From: AR12 sp036265915
Lineage (GTDB): Bacteria > Methylomirabilota > Methylomirabilia > Rokubacteriales > CSP1-6
Length of the DNA stretch: 64,000 nucleotides
NCBI GenBank assembly: GCA_036265915.1
Contig: DATAOC010000059.1
Span: forward strand, 1-64,000
Direction of reading: 5' to 3'
Part shown: piece by piece, positions 16,982-25,997 of the stretch
How positions within the stretch are numbered: position 1 is the stretch's first letter
How the letters are laid out: each line of letters opens with the position of its first letter
The notes under the pieces: generated by a model
The model's input: the letters and a program-made list of their open reading frames with translations, nothing else
The model's database searches: none
Told to the model about the DNA's origin: nothing
Program-made: the position numbers and the translations under genes

Positions 16982-18301
16982 CTACTCGGGCGACGGCGTG
17001 CGCGAGCGGCGCACGCGGACGAGGACGTCGCGCGCGCGACCGCCGTCGACGGCGATCTCGACCTCGTGCCGCTCGACGTCCCAGTGCCGGATGGTCGTGA
17101 GCCGGCCGACGGCGAAGCCGGGCTCCGGAACGCGCCGCGTGGCGCGGTAGATCAGCGTGCGGCGGTCGCCGTCGCCGAGGCGCAAGCCCTGCTCGTCCGG
17201 CGGGCCGAGACGGCGGACGACGTCGTCGTACGTCGTCTCGCCGGGGCGGATGTCCTCGAGCGCGCCCGGGGCGAGGATCGACGTGCTTCCACCGGTGTCG
17301 CCGGCGCGGCGGAAGCGCAGTCGCGAGCGGACCAGGTGCGAGACGCGGCCGCTCAGGATCATGAGGCCGGTGACGTTGCCGAGCACGAGCAGCCCGAGAG
17401 AGATCATCACCGGCCGCCACGCGAACCAGCCGCTGAAATAGGCGAATTGCACCTTGAGTGTCTGCGGGGTCGCGTCGTCGGCCGTATTGATCGGGATGGA
17501 CACCGTCTCCGTCCCCGTGCGCACGCGGCTGCCGCGCCGGACGGCGGCAGCCGGCGCGATTTCCTCGATCCGCAGATGGTCGGCATCGGGGAAGCTGACG
17601 ACGAGCAGCGAGTACTCGCGGGCCAGGTGCACGATCCGGTCGCGATTCTCGAAATAGAGCGGGTAGAGAGGCAGCGAGCCGACGTCGCCCCAGCTCATGG
17701 TGACGACGTTGCGGCGGCCCCAGAACGTCTCTTCCAGCCACGTCGCCGGCTTCGGGCCGACCACGCCGCGCAACGGCAGGGCCAGCGTCACCACGAAGTG
17801 TGGATTCCCGAGCTCCGGCGTCCACGGGATGCGCACGAGGGAGCCGCTGCCCGCCTGCGCGGGGGCGCCGCGCCGCACGAACGACACGAACGACGCGGTC
17901 ACGTCGACCGGGTCGGCCGGCGTCGGCAGACCGAGCTGCGAGCGATCGCGCGCGCGTAGCAGCAGCCGGCCGCTGATCGTCGGGGCGAAGCCTCGGCTGT
18001 CGACGTAGCGGAGGAGCTCGGCATCGGCGTCGCCGGGCGCCGTCCCGGCGGCGATCTCGGCGGGCCAGAACAGGTGGAGTACCTGTGCGGTCGGCCGGCG
18101 CCCCGACGGCCCGACCAGGTTCCAGGTCACGTTCACGGTCATCGGTCCCGCGTCGCGGGCGGCCGTGCCGGCCACGAACAGTGGACCGATGCTGACCGCC
18201 GCGTGAGGCTCGGCACTGAAGAACACCTGGGCACCCGCGGGCGAGGCAACGACGGTGGCGATCAGCACAGCGACGGCGAAGGCGGGCCATGCGCGGTGCA
18301 T
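16982..18301 (-). CDS. Exported membrane-anchored protein with a BamE/SmpA-like C-terminal domain
   Basis: 439 residues. A signal peptide (AFAVAVLIATVVASPAGAQ) is followed by about 300 residues of beta-rich periplasmic sequence with no familiar motif. Then comes one clear membrane segment (PVMISLGLLVLGNVTGLMIL, about residue 325) and a cytosolic C-terminus. That end contains GALEDIRPGETTYDDVVRRLGPPDEQ, the pattern of the SmpA/BamE fold, here apparently on the inner side of the membrane. Function unknown. Transcription likely starts from the TACAAT box in the palindrome at 18308-18319. The JmjC-like gene begins 2 bases after its stop. Confidence 0.6.
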   Translation of the reverse strand: MHRAWPAFAVAVLIATVVASPAGAQVFFSAEPHAAVSIGPLFVAGTAARDAGPMTVNVTWNLVGPSGRRPTAQVLHLFWPAEIAAGTAPGDADAELLRYVDSRGFAPTISGRLLLRARDRSQLGLPTPADPVDVTASFVSFVRRGAPAQAGSGSLVRIPWTPELGNPHFVVTLALPLRGVVGPKPATWLEETFWGRRNVVTMSWGDVGSLPLYPLYFENRDRIVHLAREYSLLVVSFPDADHLRIEEIAPAAAVRRGSRVRTGTETVSIPINTADDATPQTLKVQFAYFSGWFAWRPVMISLGLLVLGNVTGLMILSGRVSHLVRSRLRFRRAGDTGGSTSILAPGALEDIRPGETTYDDVVRRLGPPDEQGLRLGDGDRRTLIYRATRRVPEPGFAVGRLTTIRHWDVERHEVEIAVDGGRARDVLVRVRRSRTPSPE

Positions 18302-18307
18302 GCCGGT

Positions 18308-18319
18308 GATTGTACAATC
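18308..18319. promoter_or_regulatory. 12-bp perfect palindrome giving overlapping divergent -10 boxes
   Basis: GATTGTACAATC is self-complementary and contains TACAAT on each strand (plus 18313-18318, minus 18314-18309). The minus-strand box is 7 bases from the ATG at 18301 and the plus-strand box is 13 bases from the ATG at 18332. The 30-base divergent gap therefore seems to hold two face-to-face promoters, and the palindrome may also bind a dimeric regulator. Confidence 0.5.
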
Positions 18320-18331
18320 CGGGCTCACGTC

Positions 18332-20596
18332 ATGGGCCACGTCGGTCGCTCCGCTCGGCGCCGCGAGGATCCGCCTCTGCTGCGCGGCGCCGGTCGCTTT
18401 CTCGATGATGTTCAGCTCGACGGCGTCGCGCACGTCGGCTTCGTGCGCAGTCCGTACGCGCGCGCCCGCGTCGCTGCCGTCGACGTGGCGGCCGCGCAGA
18501 AGGCCGCCGGAGTCATCGCCGTCGTCACCGCGGCCGAGCTCGATCCGTTCCCGCCCTTCGGGCTCGCTCGCGCCTTCGACCGCATGGTGCTGCCGCCGAT
18601 GGCCTTCCTCGCGGGCGACGAGGTGCGCGCGCAGGGCACGCCGGTGGCGATGGTCGTGGCCGAGTCGGCCGCGCTCGCGCAGGATGCGGCCGCGCTCGTG
18701 GCCGTCGAGTACGCGGCGCTGCCCGGCGTGGCGGAGGCGGACGCGGCGCTGGCGGCCAGCGCGCCGGCCGTGGCCGGCCACGACGATAACCGGTCCTTCA
18801 CGTACACCGTGCGCTCAGGTGACGTCGCCGCTGCGTTCGCCCGCGCCGCGCGCGTGGTGTCCGTGGACGTCAGGCAGACGCGTCTGGCCGGCGTGCCCCT
18901 CGAGCCGCGCGGCGTGGCGGCGGCGTGGGAAGACGAGCGGCTCACCGTGTGGAGCTCGACGCAGGTGCCGCACCGGATCCGCGACGAGCTCGCGCGGCTG
19001 CTTGCGCTGCCCGTCGAGCGCGTACGGGTCATTGCGCCGGACGTCGGCGGCGGCTTCGGCGTGAAGGGCGGTCCGTATCGCGAGGAAGTGCTCGTCCCGT
19101 GGCTCGCGCGGCGCCTGGGACGGCCGCTGAAGTGGATCTCGACGCGGATCGAGGACCTGCTCACGACGCATCACGGCCGGGGCAGCGTGTCGCATGGCGA
19201 GCTGGCGGTCGCCGCCGATGGCACCATCCTGGGACTGCGCGCGCGCATCCTGTGCCCTCTCGGCTCGCATGTCGGCTACACCGCGGCCGGCACGCCGCGC
19301 AATCACGTGCGCTGCCTGCCGGGCCCGTACGGCGTGGCAGACGTCGACATCGAGGCGGTCGGCGCCTTCACGACGACGCCTCCCATCGGACCGTATCGCG
19401 GCGCCGGCCGCCCGGAGGCGGCGTTCCTGATGGAGCGGCTCGTGGACGAGGCGGCGCGCGCGCTGAAGCTCGATCCGGCCGACGTGCGGCGGCGCAATCT
19501 CATCGCGCCGGAGCGCTTTCCGTTCACGACGGCCACCGGGCAGAGCTACGACTCCGGCGACTATCCCGCCATGCTGGCGCGCGTGCTGGAGCTGACCGAC
19601 TACCCGGAGCTGCGCCGCCGCCAGCACGCGCGACGGCAGCGCGGTGAGCTCGTCGGCATCGGGCTGTCGGTCTACGTCGAGCCGTCCGCGCTCGGCTGGG
19701 AGAGCGGCCGTGTGCGCGTGGACGCGGACGGCGCCATCACGGCCTTCACCGGGTCGAGCGCGCATGGCCAGGGTCACGAGACGACGTTCGCGCAGATCCT
19801 CGCCGACCGGCTGGCCGTCGATCCGGCACGCATCACCATACGGCACGGCGACACGGCCGAGATCGCGACCGGGGTGGGGACGTTCGGCAGCCGCAGCGTG
19901 GCGCTCGGAGGCGGCGCCCTCGCCCACGCCGCCGATGCGCTCGTGGCCAGGGCGCGCCGGCTGGCCGCGGAGCTGCTCGAGGCGCATGCGGACGACGTGC
20001 GGCTCGCCGGCGGACGGTTCGCGGTCGCCGGTGTGCCGGACCGATCGGTCGGCTGGGCCGACGTGGCGGCGGCGCCGGGGCGGCAGGCGCCGCCCGGCGA
20101 GACGGCTGGCCTGGAGGCCGAGCACGTCCTGGCCCCGCCGCACGAGGTGTGGAGCGGCGGCGCCGTCGTCGCGCTCGTCAGCGTCGAGCGCGAGACGGGC
20201 GTGGTTCGCCTCGAGCGGCTCGTCTGGATCGACGACGCCGGCACAATCGTCAATCCCCTGCTCGCCGACGGTCAGCTCGACGGCTCGCTGGCGCAGGCGT
20301 GGGGCCAGACCGCGCTCGAGGGGCTGCGCTTCGACGCGGACGGTCAGCTGCTCACCGGCACGCTCATGGACTATGCGGTGCCCCGCGCCGACGACGTGCC
20401 GCGCGCGGAGATCCACCACGCGCATTCGCCCACGCCCCGGAACCCGCTCGGAGCGAAGGGCCTTGGCGAGGCGGGCAACATCGGCGTGCCGCCGGCGGTC
20501 GTGAACGCGGTCGTCGACGCGCTGTCGCCGCTGGGCGTCCGTCACCTCGACATGCCGCTGACGGCGGAGGCGGTGTGGCGGGCGATGCGGGCCTAG
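18332..20596 (+). CDS. Molybdenum hydroxylase large subunit (CoxL/aldehyde oxidase type)
   Basis: 754 residues, full length for the molybdopterin-binding subunit of the xanthine dehydrogenase family. It opens with RREDPPLLRGAGRFLDDV and contains the cofactor motif GGGFGVKGG. The CoxL active loop position reads PYRGAGRPE (residues 354-362), the form II type, not the Cys-bearing loop of true CO dehydrogenase. The base-catalyst glutamate is E713 in GLGEAGN. The enzyme would hydroxylate an aldehyde or heterocycle with electrons passing to FeS and FAD subunits. No such small or medium subunit gene adjoins it, so it is an orphan or pairs in trans. Confidence 0.88.
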   Translation: MGHVGRSARRREDPPLLRGAGRFLDDVQLDGVAHVGFVRSPYARARVAAVDVAAAQKAAGVIAVVTAAELDPFPPFGLARAFDRMVLPPMAFLAGDEVRAQGTPVAMVVAESAALAQDAAALVAVEYAALPGVAEADAALAASAPAVAGHDDNRSFTYTVRSGDVAAAFARAARVVSVDVRQTRLAGVPLEPRGVAAAWEDERLTVWSSTQVPHRIRDELARLLALPVERVRVIAPDVGGGFGVKGGPYREEVLVPWLARRLGRPLKWISTRIEDLLTTHHGRGSVSHGELAVAADGTILGLRARILCPLGSHVGYTAAGTPRNHVRCLPGPYGVADVDIEAVGAFTTTPPIGPYRGAGRPEAAFLMERLVDEAARALKLDPADVRRRNLIAPERFPFTTATGQSYDSGDYPAMLARVLELTDYPELRRRQHARRQRGELVGIGLSVYVEPSALGWESGRVRVDADGAITAFTGSSAHGQGHETTFAQILADRLAVDPARITIRHGDTAEIATGVGTFGSRSVALGGGALAHAADALVARARRLAAELLEAHADDVRLAGGRFAVAGVPDRSVGWADVAAAPGRQAPPGETAGLEAEHVLAPPHEVWSGGAVVALVSVERETGVVRLERLVWIDDAGTIVNPLLADGQLDGSLAQAWGQTALEGLRFDADGQLLTGTLMDYAVPRADDVPRAEIHHAHSPTPRNPLGAKGLGEAGNIGVPPAVVNAVVDALSPLGVRHLDMPLTAEAVWRAMRA

Positions 20597-21768
20597 AGAC
20601 AGACGCGGTTGCGGCCCGCGTCCTTGGCGCGATAGAGCGCGGCGTCGGCGGCGTCCAGCACGTCGGCGGGGCGGTCGCCGCTGCTCTTCGCGGAGGCGGC
20701 GCCGATGCTGACCGAGACGGACACGCGCTGAACCGGGCGCATCGCGGCCGGCGCATCGGGCCGCTGGCGCGGGCGGTCCGGTGCCCGGAGTGCGAACCCG
20801 GTCGTCTCGATGCGGTGGCGCAGCGCCTCGAGATGCGGCACCGTCTCGTCAACCGACGCGTCGTCGAAGATGATCGCGAACTCCTCGCCGCCGTATCGGA
20901 ACGCGCGGCCGCCGCCGCCCACCTCTCCCAGTCGCGCGCCGACCATGCGCAGGAGCTGGTCGCCGACGTCGTGGCCGTAGGCGTCGTTGAACTTCTTGAA
21001 GTGGTCGATGTCGACCATCGCGATCGTGTAGACACCGTTGAGACGGCCGAGGGCCTCGGTGAGCGCCCGCCGTCCCGGCAGCCCGGTGAGCTCGTCGCCG
21101 TAGGCGATGACGTAGGAGGCCTCGACGAGCGACACGGCGAGGACGAGCCCGGCACCGGCGAACGCGATCGACGCGAGCGGCGGCGAGCCCGTGGCGAACG
21201 CCAGCATGGCGGCGACGAGCGTCCACAGCGTGCCGCACTCGATCGGGTAGGGCCGGGCCGCCGCGCGCGTGGCCGCGAGCGCGATGGCGGCCGCGAATGT
21301 TGCCAGTCCGGCGGCGCCCAGATGCCAGCCGCCGAGCGGTGTCCCGAGCAGGGCGGCCAGCGGGACGGCCTCCGGCTGAATTGCCAGCGTGGTCAGGACG
21401 GCCTGCGTTCCGAGCAGGCCGAGGATCCAGCCAGCGGCGGATCGAAAGCCGAAGCGCTCGGGCAGCCAGCCCAGCACGCCGACGTTGAGCGGTAGCCACA
21501 CGGCGGCGGCACCGAGCACGATGTGGGCGACGGCCGAGTCGGCGGTGAACCAGACGAGCCGTTCGGCGGCGGCCAGCAAGAGCACCACGAAGAACACGCG
21601 ATAGCGGCGAAAGCGAAGGGCGAGGACGACACCGGCGGCGAAGGCGGCGTTGGGATACGCCGGCACGAAGGTTTCCGCGGTCGCCCGCCACGCGGGGACG
21701 ACCAGCAGGAGGATGGTGGCGACCACGAGCACGCCACCCGGCAGCAGCCGTTGCGCGAAAGTCTTCAC
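20593..21768 (-). CDS. Membrane diguanylate cyclase (GGDEF)
   Basis: 391 residues, GTG start overlapping the upstream stop (GTGA). About seven to eight hydrophobic helices occupy residues 1-220, a MASE-like sensor region with no recognised ligand motif. The GGDEF domain follows (DELTGLPGRRALTEAL...DIDHFKKFND), with the catalytic signature GGEEF at 293-297, so it should make cyclic di-GMP. The RxxD inhibitory site expected just before the signature is absent, so product inhibition may be weak. It is the last gene of a peptide-transporter operon, which suggests that uptake and c-di-GMP signalling are linked. Confidence 0.85.
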   Translation of the reverse strand: MKTFAQRLLPGGVLVVATILLLVVPAWRATAETFVPAYPNAAFAAGVVLALRFRRYRVFFVVLLLAAAERLVWFTADSAVAHIVLGAAAVWLPLNVGVLGWLPERFGFRSAAGWILGLLGTQAVLTTLAIQPEAVPLAALLGTPLGGWHLGAAGLATFAAAIALAATRAAARPYPIECGTLWTLVAAMLAFATGSPPLASIAFAGAGLVLAVSLVEASYVIAYGDELTGLPGRRALTEALGRLNGVYTIAMVDIDHFKKFNDAYGHDVGDQLLRMVGARLGEVGGGGRAFRYGGEEFAIIFDDASVDETVPHLEALRHRIETTGFALRAPDRPRQRPDAPAAMRPVQRVSVSVSIGAASAKSSGDRPADVLDAADAALYRAKDAGRNRVCL

Positions 21769-22256
21769 GACCCTCGGCCGGGACGGATGTGCAGATGGCA
21801 GCATCCCTCGCGTCCCGGCTGCCACGTGTCCGCCGAGAACTCGAACCCGGCGGCCTCGAACGTCCCGTTGTCGACGCGGCCCGCGATCCGGCAGAGCGTC
21901 GCGATGTCCGTCTCCGGCACGCCGGCCTCGTGCCACGCGTCCTTCAGCGGGCAGCGCTGGAGCTGGATGTCGAGCGCCGTGGCATCGCAACGCTCGACCC
22001 GGGGAGAAAACATCCGGCCGTCGTCGGGCACGCCGCCCACGAAGGCATCGCGCAGCCCGGCGAGATCCGCCGGGCCGAAACGCCGGAACTGCCGGCCGAT
22101 CTCCCGGCCCCGCGCCTCGATGGCGCGGGACAGGAGACCGGTCGCCTGCGGCTCGCCCACCGCGCGCCGAAGCTCGGCGAAAACGTGCCAGTACATCAGC
22201 GCACGGTTCTTGAACGCGGCGTACAGCTCGCCGCGCAGGCGATCCGCGTCGACCAT
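21765..22256 (-). CDS. L-2-amino-thiazoline-4-carboxylate hydrolase-like protein
   Basis: 163 residues; ATG overlaps the binding-protein stop by 1 base (TGATG). The helical N-terminus (LYAAFKNRALMYWHVFAELR) leads to RCPLKDAWHEAGVPETDIATLCRIAG. The protein ends FEFSADTWQPGREGCCHLHIRPG, a pattern I associate with the ATC-hydrolase-like family (PF14196) and its methyl-coenzyme-linked relatives. ATC hydrolase opens a thiazoline ring to S-carbamoylcysteine. Here the link to a peptide-type transporter suggests processing of an imported sulfur or nitrogen compound, which is inference. Confidence 0.6.
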   Translation of the reverse strand: MVDADRLRGELYAAFKNRALMYWHVFAELRRAVGEPQATGLLSRAIEARGREIGRQFRRFGPADLAGLRDAFVGGVPDDGRMFSPRVERCDATALDIQLQRCPLKDAWHEAGVPETDIATLCRIAGRVDNGTFEAAGFEFSADTWQPGREGCCHLHIRPGRGS

Positions 22257-23992
22257 CAGGCCTTCTCGACCATGTAGAGATGCGGCAGCATGTCGACGTA
22301 GATGTTGCCGATGACGAGCCGCTCGCCCGCCTTGTTCGTCTCGAAACCGCGCACCGAGGGCTTGGCGGCCGCATAGCGGAGCACCCACGCGACCGGCACG
22401 TAGCCGGCGTCGGTCTGGAGGATTTCCTCCGCCTTCGCGTAGTGCGCGAGGCGCTTCTTCGTGTCCCGCGTGTCGCGGCCCGCCTCGAGCTCCTTGTCGA
22501 AGGCGTCGTTCGTCCATGCCTGGCGCTTGCCGGTGGTCTTCTTGCCGTAGAACGTGTCGAAGTACTCGTTGTGCGGATCGGGGTAGTCCATGAACCAGCG
22601 TATCCAGACGAGCTGCAGGTCCTGCTTCCACAGGCGCTCCCGGAACACGCGCTGCTCGAGGACTTCGAGATCGGTCTTGAGGTTCAGGTGCTCGAGCAGG
22701 ACGGACTGCACGGCCTCCGCCAGCGGCTTGCTGCCCAGGCCCTCTTCGCGCATCGACAGCGTCACCTTCGGCCAGTTCTTGCCGCCCTCGTACGGCGTGC
22801 CCTTCAGCATCGCCATCGCGGCCTTCGGATCGAAGCGCTGGATGTCGCGGATGTGCTTGTCGTCCACCGCGCCCGGGAAGCCCGGCGGGATCATCGAGTA
22901 GGCCGGAATCGCGAACCCCTGCGAAACCTTCACGACGTTCTCCCGGTCGATCGCGTGGCCGAGCGCCCGCCGCACCTTCACGTTGTCGAACGGCGGCTTG
23001 GTCACCTGCGGCGTCAGGTACCACGTGCCGGGGAACGGATATCGGAAGACCTGCGGGCCCGTCTTCGGGTCCGCCTGCAGGCGCTTCATGTCCGCCGTCT
23101 GGAGCGCGGTCAGATCGAGCTCGTTGTTCTCGTACGGCAGCGCGCCGGACGCGATGGGAATGATCGGGATGACGACCTTCTCCAGCCGCACGTCGTTGGC
23201 GCCGAAGAAATGCGGGTTCTTCCGCAGCACCATCTGCTTGTTGTGCTCCCACGTCTCGAGGATGAACGGGCCGTTGGAGATGATGTTGCCCGGCTCGGTC
23301 CACTTGTCGCCGTGCTTCTCGATGGCGCCCCGGTGGCCGGGCAACGCCGCCAGATAGGCCGCCAGCACGGGGAAGTAGCCGCGCGGCCCTTCGAGCGCGA
23401 CCTCGAGCGTCCAGTCGTCCTTGGCCCGGACGCCGACCTGGCTCGCGTCGCTCAGCTGCTTCTTGTTGAACGCCTCGCCGTTCTTGATGTCATAGAGGAA
23501 CGAGGCGTACGGTGCCGCCGTGGCGGGATCGAGCTGGCGCTTCCACGAGTACTCGAAATCGCGGGCGGTGCACGGTGAGCCGTCGGACCACTTCGAGTCC
23601 TTGCGGATCGCGAACGTCCACGTCGACCCGTCCGCGTTCGGTGTCACCTTGCTGGCCACGTACGGGACCGACTGGAAGTCGGCGTTGAACTTCATGAGGC
23701 CCGCCCAGAGCTCGGCGACGCCGCTGCAATAGAGATCCTTGTTGAAGTCGTGACTGGCCGGGTCGTTCTGATACCAGCCGCCGCCGCCCATCCGGAACAC
23801 TTGCTCCTTCGCCAGCTTCTCGCCGGGGGCGAGCTTGGTCGCGGCCGACGAATCGCGGGCGGTGAAGACGCCGCCTCCGAGCGCGGCGAGGCCGGCGGCG
23901 ATGCGCAGGAAGTCGCGGCGGGCCACGCCCGCGCCGCCGAGCCGCGTCGCGAGCAACTCCATCTGTGCGTCGTCGATCTTGACAGGCTTCAT
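22256..23992 (-). CDS. ABC transporter substrate-binding protein, peptide/nickel (SBP_bac_5) type, Tat signal
   Basis: 578 residues. AAGGAG lies 7 bases upstream of ATG. The N-terminus carries a twin-arginine signal (ARRDFLRIAAGLAALGGG, RR at 25-26), so export is of a folded protein. The mature part shows the family pattern: FNADFQSVPYVASKV, WTFAIRKDSKWSDGSP, FDNVKVRRALGHAIDRE and the late WFMDYPDPHNEYFD. It would capture an oligopeptide or other larger solute for the two permeases encoded upstream. The ligand is unknown. Confidence 0.92.
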   Translation of the reverse strand: MKPVKIDDAQMELLATRLGGAGVARRDFLRIAAGLAALGGGVFTARDSSAATKLAPGEKLAKEQVFRMGGGGWYQNDPASHDFNKDLYCSGVAELWAGLMKFNADFQSVPYVASKVTPNADGSTWTFAIRKDSKWSDGSPCTARDFEYSWKRQLDPATAAPYASFLYDIKNGEAFNKKQLSDASQVGVRAKDDWTLEVALEGPRGYFPVLAAYLAALPGHRGAIEKHGDKWTEPGNIISNGPFILETWEHNKQMVLRKNPHFFGANDVRLEKVVIPIIPIASGALPYENNELDLTALQTADMKRLQADPKTGPQVFRYPFPGTWYLTPQVTKPPFDNVKVRRALGHAIDRENVVKVSQGFAIPAYSMIPPGFPGAVDDKHIRDIQRFDPKAAMAMLKGTPYEGGKNWPKVTLSMREEGLGSKPLAEAVQSVLLEHLNLKTDLEVLEQRVFRERLWKQDLQLVWIRWFMDYPDPHNEYFDTFYGKKTTGKRQAWTNDAFDKELEAGRDTRDTKKRLAHYAKAEEILQTDAGYVPVAWVLRYAAAKPSVRGFETNKAGERLVIGNIYVDMLPHLYMVEKA

Positions 23993-24012
23993 GGATGTCT
24001 CCTTGGAAGGCG

Positions 24013-24957
24013 TTATTTGAGCCGCGGGTCCAGGGCGTCGCGGACGCCGTCGCCGAAAAAGGTGAACGACAGCATCGTGACCGCGATGGCGATGGAGGGC
24101 ACGACGCAGAGATGCCACGACGAGAGGAGGTACTGCTGGCCTTCGCCAACCATCTGTCCCCACGACGGCGTCGGCGGGTTGATTCCGACGCCGATGAACG
24201 ACAGGGCCGCCTCGGTGAAGATGGCCTCCGGGATGCCAAAGGTGACGGCCACGACGATGGGCGACAGCGCGTTCGGCATCACGTGGCGCAGGAGCAGGCG
24301 CCACGACCGCGCTCCGAGGGCCCTGGCCCCCTCGACGAACTCCTTCTGCTTCAGCATCAGCACCTGGGCGCGCGTCTGGCGCGCGATGCCGACCCATCCG
24401 GTCAGCCCGATGGCGATGAAGATGTTCGTGAGACCGGCGCCGAGCATCGACATGACGAGAATCACGAACAGCAGTCGCGGGAAGGCGTACATCACGTCGA
24501 TGAAGCGTGTCAGCAGCGTGTCGACGCGCCCGCCCGCCCAGCCCGCCAGCGCCCCGATCGGCACACCGATGGCGACGATGAGCAGCTGCGCGCCGAGCCC
24601 CACCAGCATCGAGACGCGCGCGCCGTACACCATGCGCGAGAGCATGTCGCGACCGAGCTGATCGGTGCCGAGCGGGTAATCACGCGTCGGTGACTCGTTC
24701 AGCCGGCCGAAATTCGTCTTCGTGTACGAGTACGGCGCCAGGACGTCGGCGCCGAGCGCGACCAGCACGAGCGCGATGACCACGACGCCGCCCGCGACCG
24801 CGAGCTTGTTGCGCAGGAGTCGCCGCCATGCATCACGCCAGAGGCTGCTCGACGTGGTGGCCGCGCGCCTGGCCGCGTCCGCGGCCGGCGCCGGGCCGCT
24901 CAGCGCGTCGGCGGCGACCGGAACGCTAATACCGGATTCGGGGGTCGAGAGCGCCAT
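24013..24957 (-). CDS. ABC transporter permease, DppC/OppC type
   Basis: 314 residues with a long polar N-terminal arm, an initial membrane helix (LAVAGGVVVIALVLVALGADVLAPY) and the DppC start RDYPLGTDQLGRDMLSRMVYGAR. The coupling loop is EFVEGARALGARSWRLLLRHVMPNALSP, the EAA motif that contacts the ATPase. It ends FFGDGVRDALDPRLK, as usual. The gene overlaps the 3' end of the DppB-type gene by 32 bases. No ATPase genes (DppD/DppF) are in the operon, so these must come from elsewhere. Confidence 0.93.
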   Translation of the reverse strand: MALSTPESGISVPVAADALSGPAPAADAARRAATTSSSLWRDAWRRLLRNKLAVAGGVVVIALVLVALGADVLAPYSYTKTNFGRLNESPTRDYPLGTDQLGRDMLSRMVYGARVSMLVGLGAQLLIVAIGVPIGALAGWAGGRVDTLLTRFIDVMYAFPRLLFVILVMSMLGAGLTNIFIAIGLTGWVGIARQTRAQVLMLKQKEFVEGARALGARSWRLLLRHVMPNALSPIVVAVTFGIPEAIFTEAALSFIGVGINPPTPSWGQMVGEGQQYLLSSWHLCVVPSIAIAVTMLSFTFFGDGVRDALDPRLK

Positions 24958-25852
24958 ACGCGAGGTCGACGACGAAGTTCATGATCGCCAGAAACACGCC
25001 GTACGTCAGGACGACGGCCATGATCATCGGATAGTCACGACCGGTCATGGACAGCACGAAGAAGCGTCCCATGCCGGGAACCCGGAAGATCGATTCCACG
25101 AAGAACGAGCCGGTGCCGACGGCGGCGAACATCGGTCCCAGCAGCGTGACGATGGGGATCAGCGCGTTCTTCAGCGCGTGCTTGAAGATCACCGGACCCT
25201 CGGCGAGGCCCTTGGCGCGCGCCGTGAGCGTGAAGTCCGACCGGATGACGTCGAGCATGCTGGCGCGAGTGAAGCGCGCGATGATCCCCATCGGGGCCAG
25301 CGCCAGCGTGAGGGTCGGCAGCACCCAGTTGCGCGGCGAGTCCCATCCGCCCGTCGGAAACAGCGGGATGATGAACGAGAAGATGATGATGAAGAACACC
25401 GCGAGCACGAAGTTCGGGACGGCCACCCCGGCCGTCGCCACCGTCACCGACACGTAGTCCCAGGTGCGGTTCTGATACACCGCGGCCAGGATGCCGAGGG
25501 CGAGTCCGCCGGCCACGGCGAGCACGAGCGCCATGCTGCCGAGGAGCAGTGATACCGGGAACGTCTCGGTGAGGATCTCGCGAACCGTGCGCGTCTTGTA
25601 GACGAAGGAGTTCCCGAAGTCGCCCCGCAGCGCGTTGCCGATGAAGACCCCGAATTGCTGGTAGAGGGGCCGGTCGAGGCCGTAGTGCCTGGCCAGGTTT
25701 TGCTGGGCCTCCGGCGACAGAGGGTTGGCGCCCTCAGCAACCGGGTCGAGCGGGCTCCCCGGGGTGGCGTGCATGACGAGGAACGTCACGAGCGCCATCG
25801 CCAGGAGCGTCGGCAGCAGCCAGAGCACGCGGGAGATGGCGAAATGAACCAC
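24926..25852 (-). CDS. ABC transporter permease, DppB/OppB type
   Basis: 308 residues, first gene of the operon, with GGAGG before ATG. It starts MVHFAISRVLWLLPTLLAMALVTFLVMHATPGSPLDP, the invariant N-terminus of DppB proteins, has six membrane helices, the EAA coupling loop (TARAKGLAEGPVIFKHALKNALIP) and ends VDLAYGALDPRIRY. It pairs with the DppC-type protein to form the membrane channel. A TATAGT box sits 35 bases upstream. Confidence 0.94.
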   Translation of the reverse strand: MVHFAISRVLWLLPTLLAMALVTFLVMHATPGSPLDPVAEGANPLSPEAQQNLARHYGLDRPLYQQFGVFIGNALRGDFGNSFVYKTRTVREILTETFPVSLLLGSMALVLAVAGGLALGILAAVYQNRTWDYVSVTVATAGVAVPNFVLAVFFIIIFSFIIPLFPTGGWDSPRNWVLPTLTLALAPMGIIARFTRASMLDVIRSDFTLTARAKGLAEGPVIFKHALKNALIPIVTLLGPMFAAVGTGSFFVESIFRVPGMGRFFVLSMTGRDYPMIMAVVLTYGVFLAIMNFVVDLAYGALDPRIRY

Positions 25853-25886
25853 CGAGGTCCTCCGAAGGCTGGCTCAAGTTGCCGCT

Positions 25887-25892
25887 ACTATA
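25887..25892 (-). promoter_or_regulatory. -10-like TATAGT of the peptide-transporter operon
   Basis: On the minus strand CGTATAGTAG ends 34 bases before the ATG at 25852, with a GGAGG between. No convincing -35 is seen at 16-18 bases. Confidence 0.4.
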
Positions 25893-25931
25893 CGCGATTG
25901 CGGGCGCATGCGGGAGCAATGGCGAGCGCGG

Positions 25932-25937
25932 TATGCT
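25932..25937 (+). promoter_or_regulatory. -10-like TATGCT of the aldolase-glucokinase operon
   Basis: GGTATGCTGGG is 60 bases before the ATG at 25998, leaving room for a normal leader with AGGAGG. It shares the TANNCT-GG pattern of other unit starts in the window. Confidence 0.35.
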
Positions 25938-25997
25938 GGGGTCACACCCAGGTGACGGCAGCACATCTACCGGCGGATGCCAGGAGGAAGGGACGTC

